Shown: one piece after another, positions 32,614 through 40,861 of the stretch
How positions within the stretch are numbered: position 1 is the first letter of the stretch
Layout of the letters: the number at the start of each line of letters is the position of its first letter
Assembly: GCA_017398725.1 (NCBI GenBank)
Contig: JAFQFA010000002.1
Span: 1-64,000 of the forward strand
DNA: 64,000 bases
From: Oscillospiraceae bacterium
GTDB lineage: Bacteria > Bacillota > Clostridia > Oscillospirales > Oscillospiraceae
Reading direction: 5' to 3'
Made by a program: the position numbers and the translations under genes
The notes under the pieces: model-generated
Databases searched by the model: none
What the model saw: only the letters and a program-made list of their open reading frames with translations
Told to the model about the DNA's origin: nothing

Positions 32614-34338
32614 GTGCAGGAAGGAATCTTTGCTGTTTTGGAACAACAGCCGGTGTATTTACATGTATATATTGCGGTCTTTCGTTGGGTCGCACCAATA
32701 TTGATGTTTATGTTGCTTTGCCGCTGCTGTAAGCCCTTGCTCACATTCCGCCGAGAGCCGGAAATCTGGGCGTGGCTTTGCCTGCCGGATGAACGGAAGC
32801 TTCCTGTGACCCACTGGGAAAATGTGATCGGCAGAAGCAAGCGAAGCGATATTGTGGTAGATTTTCCCACAGTGTCGAAAAGTCATTGCGTCTTGACCCG
32901 TTATGACGATGGCAGCTGGACCATTACGGATGCGGACTCTAAGGACGGCGTCCGGGTCAATGGAAAGAAAGTCAAGATTCGGGCGCTGAAGCCGGAGGAT
33001 GTGATCAGCATCGGCGGCGTGGAAATGACGCTTCAGCCCATCTCCCGGAAACAGGAGCAGCGGCTGGCGCAGATCCGCTCCAAGGCTTCTTCCGTACTTT
33101 CCAGTTTTGGCAACCTGATGCTTTTAAGTGTTTTGCAGCTGCTGACCTGCGTTGCCTTTCTGCTGCGGGGTCAGGCAGATACCGCAATGTCCATTTTGAT
33201 GGGCTTTGGCGGCATCATGATCGCCCAATGGCTGTTACTTTTGTTTTATGTCTGCATTCGAAGGACTTCTTTTGAGGTGGAGACCATCGCTTTTATGCTC
33301 ACCACCCTTGGCATGGCGATGATCGCCACGGTCAAGCCCGCCGAAGCCGGCAAACAACTCGTTGCCATCGGCCTTGGCTTAGCAGCCTTCCTGTTTGTAG
33401 GTTGGGCCCTGCGTGATCTGGAACGGGCAAAACGGATGCGTCTGGTTGCGGCGGTGGCAGGTATTGCCTTTTTGCTGGTAACATTGGTGTTCGGTAAAGA
33501 ATACTATGGAGCTAAAAACTGGCTGGTGATCGGACCGCTTTCCCTTCAGCCCTCAGAATTAACAAAGGTATGCTTTGTATTTGTGGGCGCATCTGCCATG
33601 AACCGGATCATGACCAAACGAAATCTGTTTTTGTTCATTGCTTATTCGGTAATGATCTGCGGCTGTCTGGCGCTGATGAACGATTTTGGCACAGCGCTTA
33701 TATTCTTCTGCGCATTTTTGGTGATCGCGTATCTGCGCTCCGGTAATGTGGGCACATTGGCTTTGGCAATTACCGCCCTCGGTTTTGCAGGTGTGGTGGC
33801 GCTGAAGATCGCACCCCATGCATTGCGGCGCTTTGCTACATGGCGGCATATTTGGGAAACGCCGACTACCGGTGGCTATCAGCAAACCAGAGCGCTGATT
33901 TGCATGGCATCCGGCGGCTTGCTTGGCTTGGGCCCGGGACAGGGATGGATGAAGCATGTATTTGCTGCCGACTCCGATGTGGCGGTGGCCACACTGGGGG
34001 AAGAGTGGGGGCTTTTGGTTTTGATAATGGCAATTTTGTCCATTGTGGCCCTTGCGGCGTTTTGCGTTCGTTCTGCGGCTGTGGGGCGCAGTAGCTTTTA
34101 CACCATCGGCGCTTGTGCAGCTGCCAGTATTCTGCTGGTGCAGGTGATCCTCAATGCGTTGGGTACAGTTGATGTCCTTCCGCTGACAGGCGTTACATTC
34201 CCGTTCCTTTCCAATGGCGGATCCAGTATGATCTGCGCGTGGGGGCTGCTGGCGTTCATCAAAGCGGCAGACACCCGGCAGAATGCCAGCTTTGCTGTTC
34301 GGCTAATGAAGTCAGGAGGCGATGAAGAGGATGAATAG
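32614..34338 (+). CDS. FHA-domain FtsW/RodA-type peptidoglycan polymerase
   Basis: 574 residues. After one membrane segment (about 20-42), residues 65-135 form an FHA phosphothreonine-binding domain (V-I-G-R-S-K-R-S-D-I-V-V, S-K-S-H-C, D-G-V-R-V-N-G). The rest is a SEDS protein with about ten membrane segments, the G-A-K-N-W-L segment, P-S-E-L-T-K and the late N-D-F-G-T and P-F-L-S-N-G-G-S-S-M motifs. SEDS proteins polymerise lipid II glycan with a class B PBP, here encoded next with a 17-base overlap. The start is GTG at 32614 with AAGGAGGTGAG upstream. The FHA part implies control by Ser/Thr kinase signalling (PrkC/PASTA type). Confidence 0.93.
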   Translation: MQEGIFAVLEQQPVYLHVYIAVFRWVAPILMFMLLCRCCKPLLTFRREPEIWAWLCLPDERKLPVTHWENVIGRSKRSDIVVDFPTVSKSHCVLTRYDDGSWTITDADSKDGVRVNGKKVKIRALKPEDVISIGGVEMTLQPISRKQEQRLAQIRSKASSVLSSFGNLMLLSVLQLLTCVAFLLRGQADTAMSILMGFGGIMIAQWLLLLFYVCIRRTSFEVETIAFMLTTLGMAMIATVKPAEAGKQLVAIGLGLAAFLFVGWALRDLERAKRMRLVAAVAGIAFLLVTLVFGKEYYGAKNWLVIGPLSLQPSELTKVCFVFVGASAMNRIMTKRNLFLFIAYSVMICGCLALMNDFGTALIFFCAFLVIAYLRSGNVGTLALAITALGFAGVVALKIAPHALRRFATWRHIWETPTTGGYQQTRALICMASGGLLGLGPGQGWMKHVFAADSDVAVATLGEEWGLLVLIMAILSIVALAAFCVRSAAVGRSSFYTIGACAAASILLVQVILNALGTVDVLPLTGVTFPFLSNGGSSMICAWGLLAFIKAADTRQNASFAVRLMKSGGDEEDE

Positions 34339-35695
34339 AATCGCCGGTAGAGCCGGTATTACCATGCTTATCGCAGTGGTGCTTCTGATCGGTTTCGCCT
34401 TTTTCCTTGGAGAGTACTTCATGCAGGCGGATGAGTGGGCGGTATTCCCGGGTTCGCCCCATGTTTATAACGGTTCAAATATCGGCTGTGGCGTGACAAC
34501 GGATCGGGATGGCGTGTTGCTTTTGGACCTCAGTGGCGACCGCACCTATTCTGCGGATGCCCTTTTGCGCAAGGCCACGGTCCATTGGGTCGGTGACCGG
34601 CGGGGTTCTGTCAGTGCCCCCGCTCTTTCTCATTACGCTGCAGAATTTGCAGGCTACAATGTGCTCTCCGGCCTTTATTCCTACGGGGGTACCGGCGGCA
34701 CGGCTAAACTGACCCTGTCAGCTAAAGTGCAGGCTGCAGCACAGGAAGCTATGAAAAAGTATCGCGGCACAGTAGCGGTATACAATTATAAGACCGGTGA
34801 GCTTCTGTGTGCGGTAACCACTCCCAACTATGATCCTGATAATCCACCGCAGATTGATGAGAGCAATCCCGGTGAATATGAAGGTTTGTATGTGAACCGT
34901 TTTACGCAGTCATTATATATTCCCGGTTCGATTTTTAAGATCGTCACTTTGGCGGCGGCATTGGAAAAATTGCCGGATGCCGAGCAGATGTCCTTCCGGT
35001 GCGAAGGCAGCTATACCATCGGCGGCGATGCCATTACCTGTGAGTCTGTCCATGGCAAGCAAAGCTTAAAGGAAGCCTTCTGCAACTCCTGTAACTGCGC
35101 TTTTGCCCAACTGGTGGAAATGCTTGGGAAAGAAAATCTGCAGCGTTATGTGGAGCAGTTTGGGGTAATCGAGCAGGTGCGCTTCGATGGCATTACTACC
35201 GCGGCCGGCAAATTTGAGGGAGGTACTGCATCCAACTATCATGCGGCGTGGAGCGGCATCGGTCAGTATACCGACCAAATCAATCCCTGCGGTTTTTTGC
35301 GGTTTGTAGGTGCTGTTGCCGCTGGCGGTAAAGGGGTCGATCCCTACTTGGTTGACAGTATTACCGTTGACGGAATAAAAACCTATGATGCCAAAACCGT
35401 AAAAGGAGATCGGATTCTTTCTGAATCCACTGCACAGATTCTGGGGAGCTATATGCGCAATAATGTGCAAACAAAATACGGGGACAAAAATTTCCCGGGA
35501 TTGCATGTCTGCGCCAAGACCGGTACCGGTGAGGTAGGGGGCGGGAAAAAGCCCAATGCGATGCTGGCAGGTTTTGTGGAGGATGAACAATACCCATACG
35601 CCTTTGTGGTGGCTGTTGAGGACGGCGGATACGGTGCAAAGGTGTGTATACCGATTATTTCCCGGGTTTTGGCCGCTTGTAAAGAGTCTGTTTAA
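34322..35695 (+). CDS. Class B penicillin-binding protein (transpeptidase)
   Basis: 457 residues, anchored by one N-terminal membrane segment (about 12-33). Transpeptidase motifs are complete: P-G-S-I-F-K (SxxK) near 203, S-C-N (SxN) near 257 and A-K-T-G-T-G (KTG) near 398. It crosslinks peptide stems of new peptidoglycan outside the membrane. It is short for the class, like the PbpA type of Clostridia and actinobacteria. Its ATG overlaps the end of the SEDS gene, so the two are a polymerase/crosslinker pair. Confidence 0.94.
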   Translation: MKRMNRIAGRAGITMLIAVVLLIGFAFFLGEYFMQADEWAVFPGSPHVYNGSNIGCGVTTDRDGVLLLDLSGDRTYSADALLRKATVHWVGDRRGSVSAPALSHYAAEFAGYNVLSGLYSYGGTGGTAKLTLSAKVQAAAQEAMKKYRGTVAVYNYKTGELLCAVTTPNYDPDNPPQIDESNPGEYEGLYVNRFTQSLYIPGSIFKIVTLAAALEKLPDAEQMSFRCEGSYTIGGDAITCESVHGKQSLKEAFCNSCNCAFAQLVEMLGKENLQRYVEQFGVIEQVRFDGITTAAGKFEGGTASNYHAAWSGIGQYTDQINPCGFLRFVGAVAAGGKGVDPYLVDSITVDGIKTYDAKTVKGDRILSESTAQILGSYMRNNVQTKYGDKNFPGLHVCAKTGTGEVGGGKKPNAMLAGFVEDEQYPYAFVVAVEDGGYGAKVCIPIISRVLAACKESV

Positions 35696-35761
35696 AGGGA
35701 AATTGTACGAATTGCACAAAATGGGCGATATACGCACGGCGTATTTGGTGTTTTTTCTGTG

Positions 35762-35790
35762 TTGACAAATGTGCGCCGTAGAGATACAAT
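35762..35790 (+). promoter_or_regulatory. Strong sigma-A promoter of the liv operon
   Basis: Consensus TTGACA (35762-35767), 17-base spacer, TACAAT (35785-35790). The first gene starts at 35854. A small inverted repeat ATACGC/GCGTAT followed by six T lies just upstream near 35732-35757 and may end the previous operon. Confidence 0.88.
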
Positions 35791-35853
35791 CTAATCAATC
35801 TTAGGGAAACCGTTCCCATACGGTCATCCCGAAAATTGAAAGGAAGAAATGTA

Positions 35854-37002
35854 ATGAAAAAGGTACTTGCAATTACAATGGCTGCCTTGATGGTAGCCGC
35901 AATGTTCGCCGGCTGTACACCTGCCGGTACTGCTGGCGGTAACGCCAAGAACACCGAGTTTGTGATCGGTATGTCCGGTCCTCTGACCGGCGGTGCTGCC
36001 GTTTACGGTGTTGCTGTTAAGAACGCCGCACAGATGGCTGTTGACGAGATCAACGCTGCCGGCGGTCTGAACGGTGTTAACTTCAAGCTGATCGCTACTG
36101 ACGACCAGCACGATGCAACCAAGGTTGCTACCAACTATGCAAACCTGATGAATCAGGGCATGCAGGTCTCTTTGGGTACTGTTACCACCGCTCCCGGTCT
36201 GGAGTTCAAGCCTCTGGCTAAGGAAGACAATGTCTTCTTCCTGACCCCCTCTGCTTCCGGCGATAAGATTCCTGAGTTCGACAACGGTTTCCAGATGTGC
36301 TTCGCTGACGGCAACCAGGGCGCTGTTGCTGCTGACTATGTTAATAATGCTGGCCTGACCAAGATCGGCGTGTTCTACAAGTCCGATGACAGCTACTCCA
36401 ACGGTATCTACAAGCAGTTCAAGGAGAACCTGGATGCTGATATCGAGGTCGTTGAGACCAGCTTCACTGAAGCTACTTCCACCGACTTTGCTACTCAGAT
36501 CTCCCAGCTGAAGGAATGCCCCTTCATCTTCATGCCCATCTACTACCAGCCCGCTGCTGTGTTTATGGAGCAGGCTAAGAACGAGGTCCCCGCTGGTGTT
36601 ACTTACTACGGCTGCGACGGTTTCGACGGCCTGGCAGGTCAGCTGGATCTGACCACCATTCCTCAGGAAGTTTCCATGCTGTCCCACTTCGATGCAACCG
36701 CTACCGAGGGCAAGGCTGCTGAGTTTGTCAAGAAGTACACCGAGAAGTTCGGTGCTGAGACTCTGAACCAGTTCGGCGCTTCTGCATACGACTGTGTTTA
36801 CGCTATCTACGGCGCAATGAAGGAACTGATCGATGAGGGCAAGGAAGTCACTCCTCAGACCACCGCTTCCGACCTGTGCGATATGCTGAAGGCTAAGTTC
36901 ACCGGCGGCTACACTCTGGCTGAGGGTGCAACCGGCGCAAACATCAAGTGGAATGCTGACGGCACCGTTGCTAAGGGCGCTGTGAAGTACAACCTGAAGT
37001 AA
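35854..37002 (+). CDS. livK: Branched-chain amino-acid ABC transporter, substrate-binding lipoprotein
   Basis: 382 residues. Lipoprotein signal with M-F-A-G-C near 20, then the Peripla_BP_6 fold: F-V-I-G-M-S-G-P-L-T-G-G-A-A-V-Y-G, A-V-D-E-I-N-A-A-G-G-L-N-G, D-D-Q-H-D-A-T-K. It captures Leu/Ile/Val or related amino acids outside the membrane and delivers them to LivHM. Codon use is strongly biased to a small set (gct, ctg, aag, gac), unlike neighbours, as expected for a very highly expressed protein. AAAGGAAG precedes the ATG at 35854. A 13-bp hairpin follows the stop. Confidence 0.96.
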   Translation: MKKVLAITMAALMVAAMFAGCTPAGTAGGNAKNTEFVIGMSGPLTGGAAVYGVAVKNAAQMAVDEINAAGGLNGVNFKLIATDDQHDATKVATNYANLMNQGMQVSLGTVTTAPGLEFKPLAKEDNVFFLTPSASGDKIPEFDNGFQMCFADGNQGAVAADYVNNAGLTKIGVFYKSDDSYSNGIYKQFKENLDADIEVVETSFTEATSTDFATQISQLKECPFIFMPIYYQPAAVFMEQAKNEVPAGVTYYGCDGFDGLAGQLDLTTIPQEVSMLSHFDATATEGKAAEFVKKYTEKFGAETLNQFGASAYDCVYAIYGAMKELIDEGKEVTPQTTASDLCDMLKAKFTGGYTLAEGATGANIKWNADGTVAKGAVKYNLK

Positions 37003-37013
37003 TTTGTCTCTCT

Positions 37014-37043
37014 AATTTGCCGGCGGGCAACCGCCGGCAAATT
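37014..37043 (+). terminator. Hairpin between livK and livH (attenuator/processing site)
   Basis: AATTTGCCGGCGG and CCGCCGGCAAATT pair perfectly around GCAA. No T run follows, so it is more likely a partial terminator or a 3' stabiliser that lets livK mRNA exceed livHMGF mRNA. Confidence 0.75.
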
Positions 37044-37108
37044 GTCCGTTACTAGGATTTTCTATGTAACAGTTTTTGCTCTGTAATTGTTATAAAAAGG
37101 TTGATTGT

Positions 37109-37984
37109 ATGAAATTTTTAGAAACATTACTAAACGGACTCAGCTCCGGTAGTACCTATGCCATGATTGCTCTGGGCTATACCATGGTTTACGGTATTGC
37201 GAAGATGCTGAATTTTGCCCATGGTGATGTAATCATGGTGGGCGGCTATACGCTGTTCGTTACTGCGATGACCATGGGTATGCATCCGTTGGTGGCGCTT
37301 CTGCTGGCGGTTATTTGCTGTGCAATACTGGGTGTGACCATTGAGAAACTGGCATATAAACCCTTGCGTGGCGCTTCTCCCTTGGCGGTGCTGATCACTG
37401 CCATCGGTATGAGTTATCTGTTGCAATCTATGGCCCAAATGATCTTCGGTTCCGCAGATCGCATGGTGCGTCTTTTTGACTTGGGTAAGATTAACATCGG
37501 TTCTTTCCGCATTTCTGCCTATACCGTTGTTACCCTGAGCTGCTCTGCAGTGATCATGGTGGCGCTGAGCCTGTTTGTGAAATACACCCGTATCGGCCGT
37601 GCGATGATCGCTGTGTCTGAGGATAAGGCGGCAGCCCAGCTGATGGGTATTAATGTGAATTTCATTATTACCATTACATTTGCCATCGGTTCCGCTCTTG
37701 CGGCATTTGCCGGCTTCTTTATGGTGCTTAAGTCTCCTCCTGTTAACAGCACATTGGGTGCAATGCCCGGCATCAAGGCCTTTACCGCTGCGGTTATTGG
37801 TGGCATCGGCTCCATTCCCGGTGCTATGCTGGGTGGTATTTTGATGGGCGTTGTGGAATCCTTTGCGCAGACAAGCCCTGTTATTGCGCCCTTTACCGTA
37901 GCCATCGAATTTTCTATTTTGATCGTTATTCTGCTGGTGCGCCCCTCTGGTATTTTGGGTAAAAAGAGGAGGGAGAAGGTATGA
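37109..37984 (+). CDS. livH: Branched-chain amino-acid ABC permease LivH
   Basis: 291 residues, about eight membrane segments. Family signature: G-S-T-Y-A-M-I-A-L-G-Y-T-M-V-Y-G, L-N-F-A-H-G-D-V, and the late A-A-V-I-G-G-I-G-S-I-P-G-A-M-L-G-G. It forms half of the membrane channel with LivM. AAAAAGG lies before the ATG at 37109; its end overlaps the LivM start (ATGA). Confidence 0.96.
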   Translation: MKFLETLLNGLSSGSTYAMIALGYTMVYGIAKMLNFAHGDVIMVGGYTLFVTAMTMGMHPLVALLLAVICCAILGVTIEKLAYKPLRGASPLAVLITAIGMSYLLQSMAQMIFGSADRMVRLFDLGKINIGSFRISAYTVVTLSCSAVIMVALSLFVKYTRIGRAMIAVSEDKAAAQLMGINVNFIITITFAIGSALAAFAGFFMVLKSPPVNSTLGAMPGIKAFTAAVIGGIGSIPGAMLGGILMGVVESFAQTSPVIAPFTVAIEFSILIVILLVRPSGILGKKRREKV

Positions 37985-39123
37985 GCAAGTTTAGAAATGT
38001 TAAGTGGAAGCAGTATGTTGCCTATTTGCTGCTGATTGCCGCCACTTGCTATTTTGGCTTCTTCGGACTGCAGCGCAGTTTGGATCGAATTACCACGATT
38101 CTGCTGGAAAAAGCTGCGGTGGCTATGATCTTGGCAGTATCATTGAATCTGGTTGTTGGCTTCTTGGGCGAGTTGTCTTTGGGCCACGCCGGCTTTATGT
38201 GCGTTGGTGCTTATCTTGGCGCCAAGACTGCTGTTGCCTTGACCGCATCTATGGGTCCCGGTAATGAACTGGTGATTTTGCTGATCAGCCTTTTGGTTGG
38301 CGGCGTTGCAGCTGCTGTCTGCGGTGTGGTCATCGGCTTGCCGGCCCTCCGCTTAAGAGGCGACTATCTTGCAATCGTGACCCTTGCTTTCGGTGAGATC
38401 GTAAGATCGATCTTCGAAAACCTGCCGGACGAAATGTTTGGCGGCAGCTTGGGTCAGCAGGCGGTTCGGTATATCCGTCATCACCTGTTCATTATTGGCT
38501 TTATTCTGGTGATTCTGACATTGGCGATCATTCAGAATTTTATCCGTTCCAAGCACGGCCGTGCGGTTACATCCATCCGTGATAGTGAGATTGCTGCCCG
38601 TGCTACAGGTATCAATGTCACAAAGTACAAGCTGATGGTGTTTACGATTTCTGCGTTCTTTGCAGGCATTGCCGGCGTTCTGTTCTCCTTTACACAGAAT
38701 AAGGTTCAGCCTACCACATTTGACTATAACTACTCTATCGAGATTCTGGTTATGGTGGTGCTCGGTGGCATGGGCAGCCTGAACGGCAGTCTGATCGCCG
38801 CGTTGCTGATTACCTACCTGAATGAGCAGTTGCAGATCGTTCTGACCGGTGATCTGGCGGTTCTGCGGGGTCTCATGTATGCCCTTGTGATGATCCTGCT
38901 GGTCATCTACAGAAATGCACCGGCACTAAAGGTCTTCCGTGAAAAGGCCAGCATTAAGAATCTGCTGGCAAAGCTGAAGACCCACGATCCTTCCAAGATC
39001 CACGACGACGAAGCTAGCTGGGATCGTGTTCCCACTAAGATCATGGTGGATGAAGTGCTGTCTGTGGACATTCAGCCCCAATCTCCCTACACCCCCGACA
39101 AGCAATGGAAGGAGGAGAAATAA
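37981..39123 (+). CDS. livM: Branched-chain amino-acid ABC permease LivM
   Basis: 380 residues with about nine membrane segments; N-L-V-V-G-F-L-G-E-L-S-L-G-H-A-G-F and V-V-L-G-G-M-G-S-L-N-G-S-L are characteristic. The last 50 residues are a hydrophilic extension with H-D-P-S-K-I-H-D-D-E, longer than in proteobacterial LivM. It pairs with LivH. It overlaps LivH by four bases and its stop touches the livG start. Confidence 0.96.
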   Translation: MSKFRNVKWKQYVAYLLLIAATCYFGFFGLQRSLDRITTILLEKAAVAMILAVSLNLVVGFLGELSLGHAGFMCVGAYLGAKTAVALTASMGPGNELVILLISLLVGGVAAAVCGVVIGLPALRLRGDYLAIVTLAFGEIVRSIFENLPDEMFGGSLGQQAVRYIRHHLFIIGFILVILTLAIIQNFIRSKHGRAVTSIRDSEIAARATGINVTKYKLMVFTISAFFAGIAGVLFSFTQNKVQPTTFDYNYSIEILVMVVLGGMGSLNGSLIAALLITYLNEQLQIVLTGDLAVLRGLMYALVMILLVIYRNAPALKVFREKASIKNLLAKLKTHDPSKIHDDEASWDRVPTKIMVDEVLSVDIQPQSPYTPDKQWKEEK

Positions 39124-39894
39124 ATGGCTGAGACAGTTTTAAAGATTGAAAATCTCGGCATCTCCTTCGGTGGCTTGAAGGCTGTGCAAAACCTGAATCT
39201 TGAGATTAAAGAAAAGCAGCTTTACGGCCTTGTAGGTCCCAACGGCGCCGGCAAGACCACGGTGTTCAACATGATCACCGGCGTGTATAAGCCGACTACC
39301 GGTACATTCTACCTGTGCGGCGAAAATCTTACCGGCAAGAGTCAGGAAACCATCAATCACAAAGGAATTGCCCGTACCTTCCAGAATATCCGTCTGTTCA
39401 ACAACATGACGGTGATTCGGAATGTTATGGTGGGTCTGCATAATCAGCCGGAATATAAGTGCGGTATGTTTACCAGCATGCTGCGGCTGCCCCGCCACTT
39501 TAAGGTGGAAAAGGCCATGCGTCAGCGGGCTAAGGAAATCTTGGAAGTGGTCGGCCTGTTGGAAGAGCGAAACAGTTTAGCTTGCAATCTTCCTTACGGA
39601 AAACAGCGGAAACTGGAAATCGCCCGTGCATTGGCAACAAGCCCGAAGCTTCTTTGCCTAGATGAGCCGGCTGCCGGTATGAACCCCCATGAGACGCAGG
39701 AACTGATGGATATCATCCGCTTGATCCGGGAGCAGTTTAATGTGACCATTTTGCTGATCGAGCATGATATGAAGTTTGTTTCCGGTCTGTGCGATGAGCT
39801 GACTGTGCTCAATTTCGGCACGGTGCTTGCACAGGGTGAGACCAAGGAAGCACTGCAGGATCCCGAAGTGATTCGGGCGTACATTGGAGGTTAA
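39124..39894 (+). CDS. livG: Branched-chain amino-acid ABC transporter ATPase LivG
   Basis: 256 residues. Walker A G-P-N-G-A-G-K-T-T, signature-like L-P-Y-G-K-Q-R-K-L-E-I-A-R-A-L, Walker B L-L-C-L-D-E-P-A-A-G-M-N, and H-loop I-E-H-D-M. R-T-F-Q-N-I-R-L-F is the Q-loop region typical of LivG. It powers transport with LivF. The ATG directly follows the livM stop, with GGAGG inside the end of livM. Confidence 0.96.
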   Translation: MAETVLKIENLGISFGGLKAVQNLNLEIKEKQLYGLVGPNGAGKTTVFNMITGVYKPTTGTFYLCGENLTGKSQETINHKGIARTFQNIRLFNNMTVIRNVMVGLHNQPEYKCGMFTSMLRLPRHFKVEKAMRQRAKEILEVVGLLEERNSLACNLPYGKQRKLEIARALATSPKLLCLDEPAAGMNPHETQELMDIIRLIREQFNVTILLIEHDMKFVSGLCDELTVLNFGTVLAQGETKEALQDPEVIRAYIGG

Positions 39895-39898
39895 AGCC

Positions 39899-40609
39899 AT
39901 GGCAATGTTAGAAGTAAAAGACCTGCAGGTCTATTATGGCGTGATCTGCGCCCTGAAGGGCATCAGCTTTGAGGTCAATGAAGGTGAGATCGTTTCTTTG
40001 ATCGGTGCCAACGGCGCCGGCAAGACCACCATGATGCAGAGCGTCGTGGGTATCATCCCCAAGAAGGGCGGCAGCGTGGTTTTTGACGGTAAGGACATCA
40101 CCAAAATGCCTTGCCACAAGATCGTTCAGCTGGGCATGACGCAGGTGCCGGAAGGTCGCCGCATTTTCCAAGAGTTGTCCGTCTATGAAAACCTGATGAT
40201 GGGCGCCTACACGGTGCGTAATCAGCAGCAATTCAAAGAGGATCTGGAATCTGTATTTGAGCGGTTCCCCCGCCTTGCCGAGCGTCGCAACCAGATCGCA
40301 GGCACCCTTTCCGGTGGTGAACAGCAGATGCTGGCCATGAGCCGTGCGCTGATGATCCGGCCTAAGCTTTTGATGCTGGACGAGCCTTCCATGGGTCTTG
40401 CACCCATTCTGGTGGATCAGGTCTTTGAGATCATCAAGGAGCTGCATAAGCAGGGTACTACCATTCTGCTGGTGGAGCAAAACGCCAGTAAGGCATTGGA
40501 GATCTCTGACCGGGCCTACGTTTTGGAAACCGGTAAGATCACCCTCAGCGGTACCGGCGCAGAGCTTGCAAGCAGCGACGAGGTCCGCAAAGCTTACCTC
40601 GGCGGTTAA
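39899..40609 (+). CDS. livF: Branched-chain amino-acid ABC transporter ATPase LivF
   Basis: 236 residues. Walker A G-A-N-G-A-G-K-T-T-M, signature L-S-G-G-E-Q-Q-M-L-A-M-S-R-A-L, Walker B L-M-L-D-E-P-S-M-G-L-A-P, and V-P-E-G-R-R-I-F typical of LivF. GGAGG eight bases upstream supports the ATG at 39899. It is the last gene of the operon and is followed by an intrinsic terminator. Confidence 0.96.
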   Translation: MAMLEVKDLQVYYGVICALKGISFEVNEGEIVSLIGANGAGKTTMMQSVVGIIPKKGGSVVFDGKDITKMPCHKIVQLGMTQVPEGRRIFQELSVYENLMMGAYTVRNQQQFKEDLESVFERFPRLAERRNQIAGTLSGGEQQMLAMSRALMIRPKLLMLDEPSMGLAPILVDQVFEIIKELHKQGTTILLVEQNASKALEISDRAYVLETGKITLSGTGAELASSDEVRKAYLGG

Positions 40610-40616
40610 AAATAAT

Positions 40617-40654
40617 ACACCTCCCGCATAGACTAACGCGGGAGGTGTTTTTTT
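40617..40654 (+). terminator. Intrinsic terminator of the liv operon
   Basis: ACACCTCCCGC and GCGGGAGGTGT, 10-base loop, followed by a run of T. The right arm contains GGGAGGTG, which could also act as ribosome site for the small gene that starts at 40655. Confidence 0.93.
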
Positions 40655-40807
40655 ATGTGTCGGCGCAATCAGCTTTTTGGTTGTGGACTGTGCGCCTTTG
40701 GCGCCGGACTGCTGATCGGTATCTGGATCGATGGTGGATTCTTGCCATGTTGCCTTGGCTTGGGCTTGGTCTTTTTCGGTTTGTCTTCGTGGTGTCGGCG
40801 GTCATAA
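40655..40807 (+). CDS. Possible Cys-rich small membrane protein, 50 aa
   Basis: An ATG directly after the terminator T run opens a 50-residue frame: a basic start (M-C-R-R-N-Q), then G-C-G-L-C, a hydrophobic stretch with G-A-G-L-L-I-G-I-W-I-D-G-G-F, a C-C pair and a second hydrophobic stretch ending C-R-R-S. This two-helix, Cys-rich, positively ended design looks like a real microprotein. The only ribosome site is inside the terminator arm, so expression would need readthrough. No family is claimed. Confidence 0.45.
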   Translation: MCRRNQLFGCGLCAFGAGLLIGIWIDGGFLPCCLGLGLVFFGLSSWCRRS

Positions 40808-40861
40808 CCTTGTCCGGGTGTGCATACAGTGAATTATAACATGGGATAAGGAGTGATCCGC

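Noticed and set aside
37014-37043. Full terminator after livK
   Set aside because: The hairpin is strong but has no T run, and livHMGF have no separate clear promoter, so readthrough is expected.
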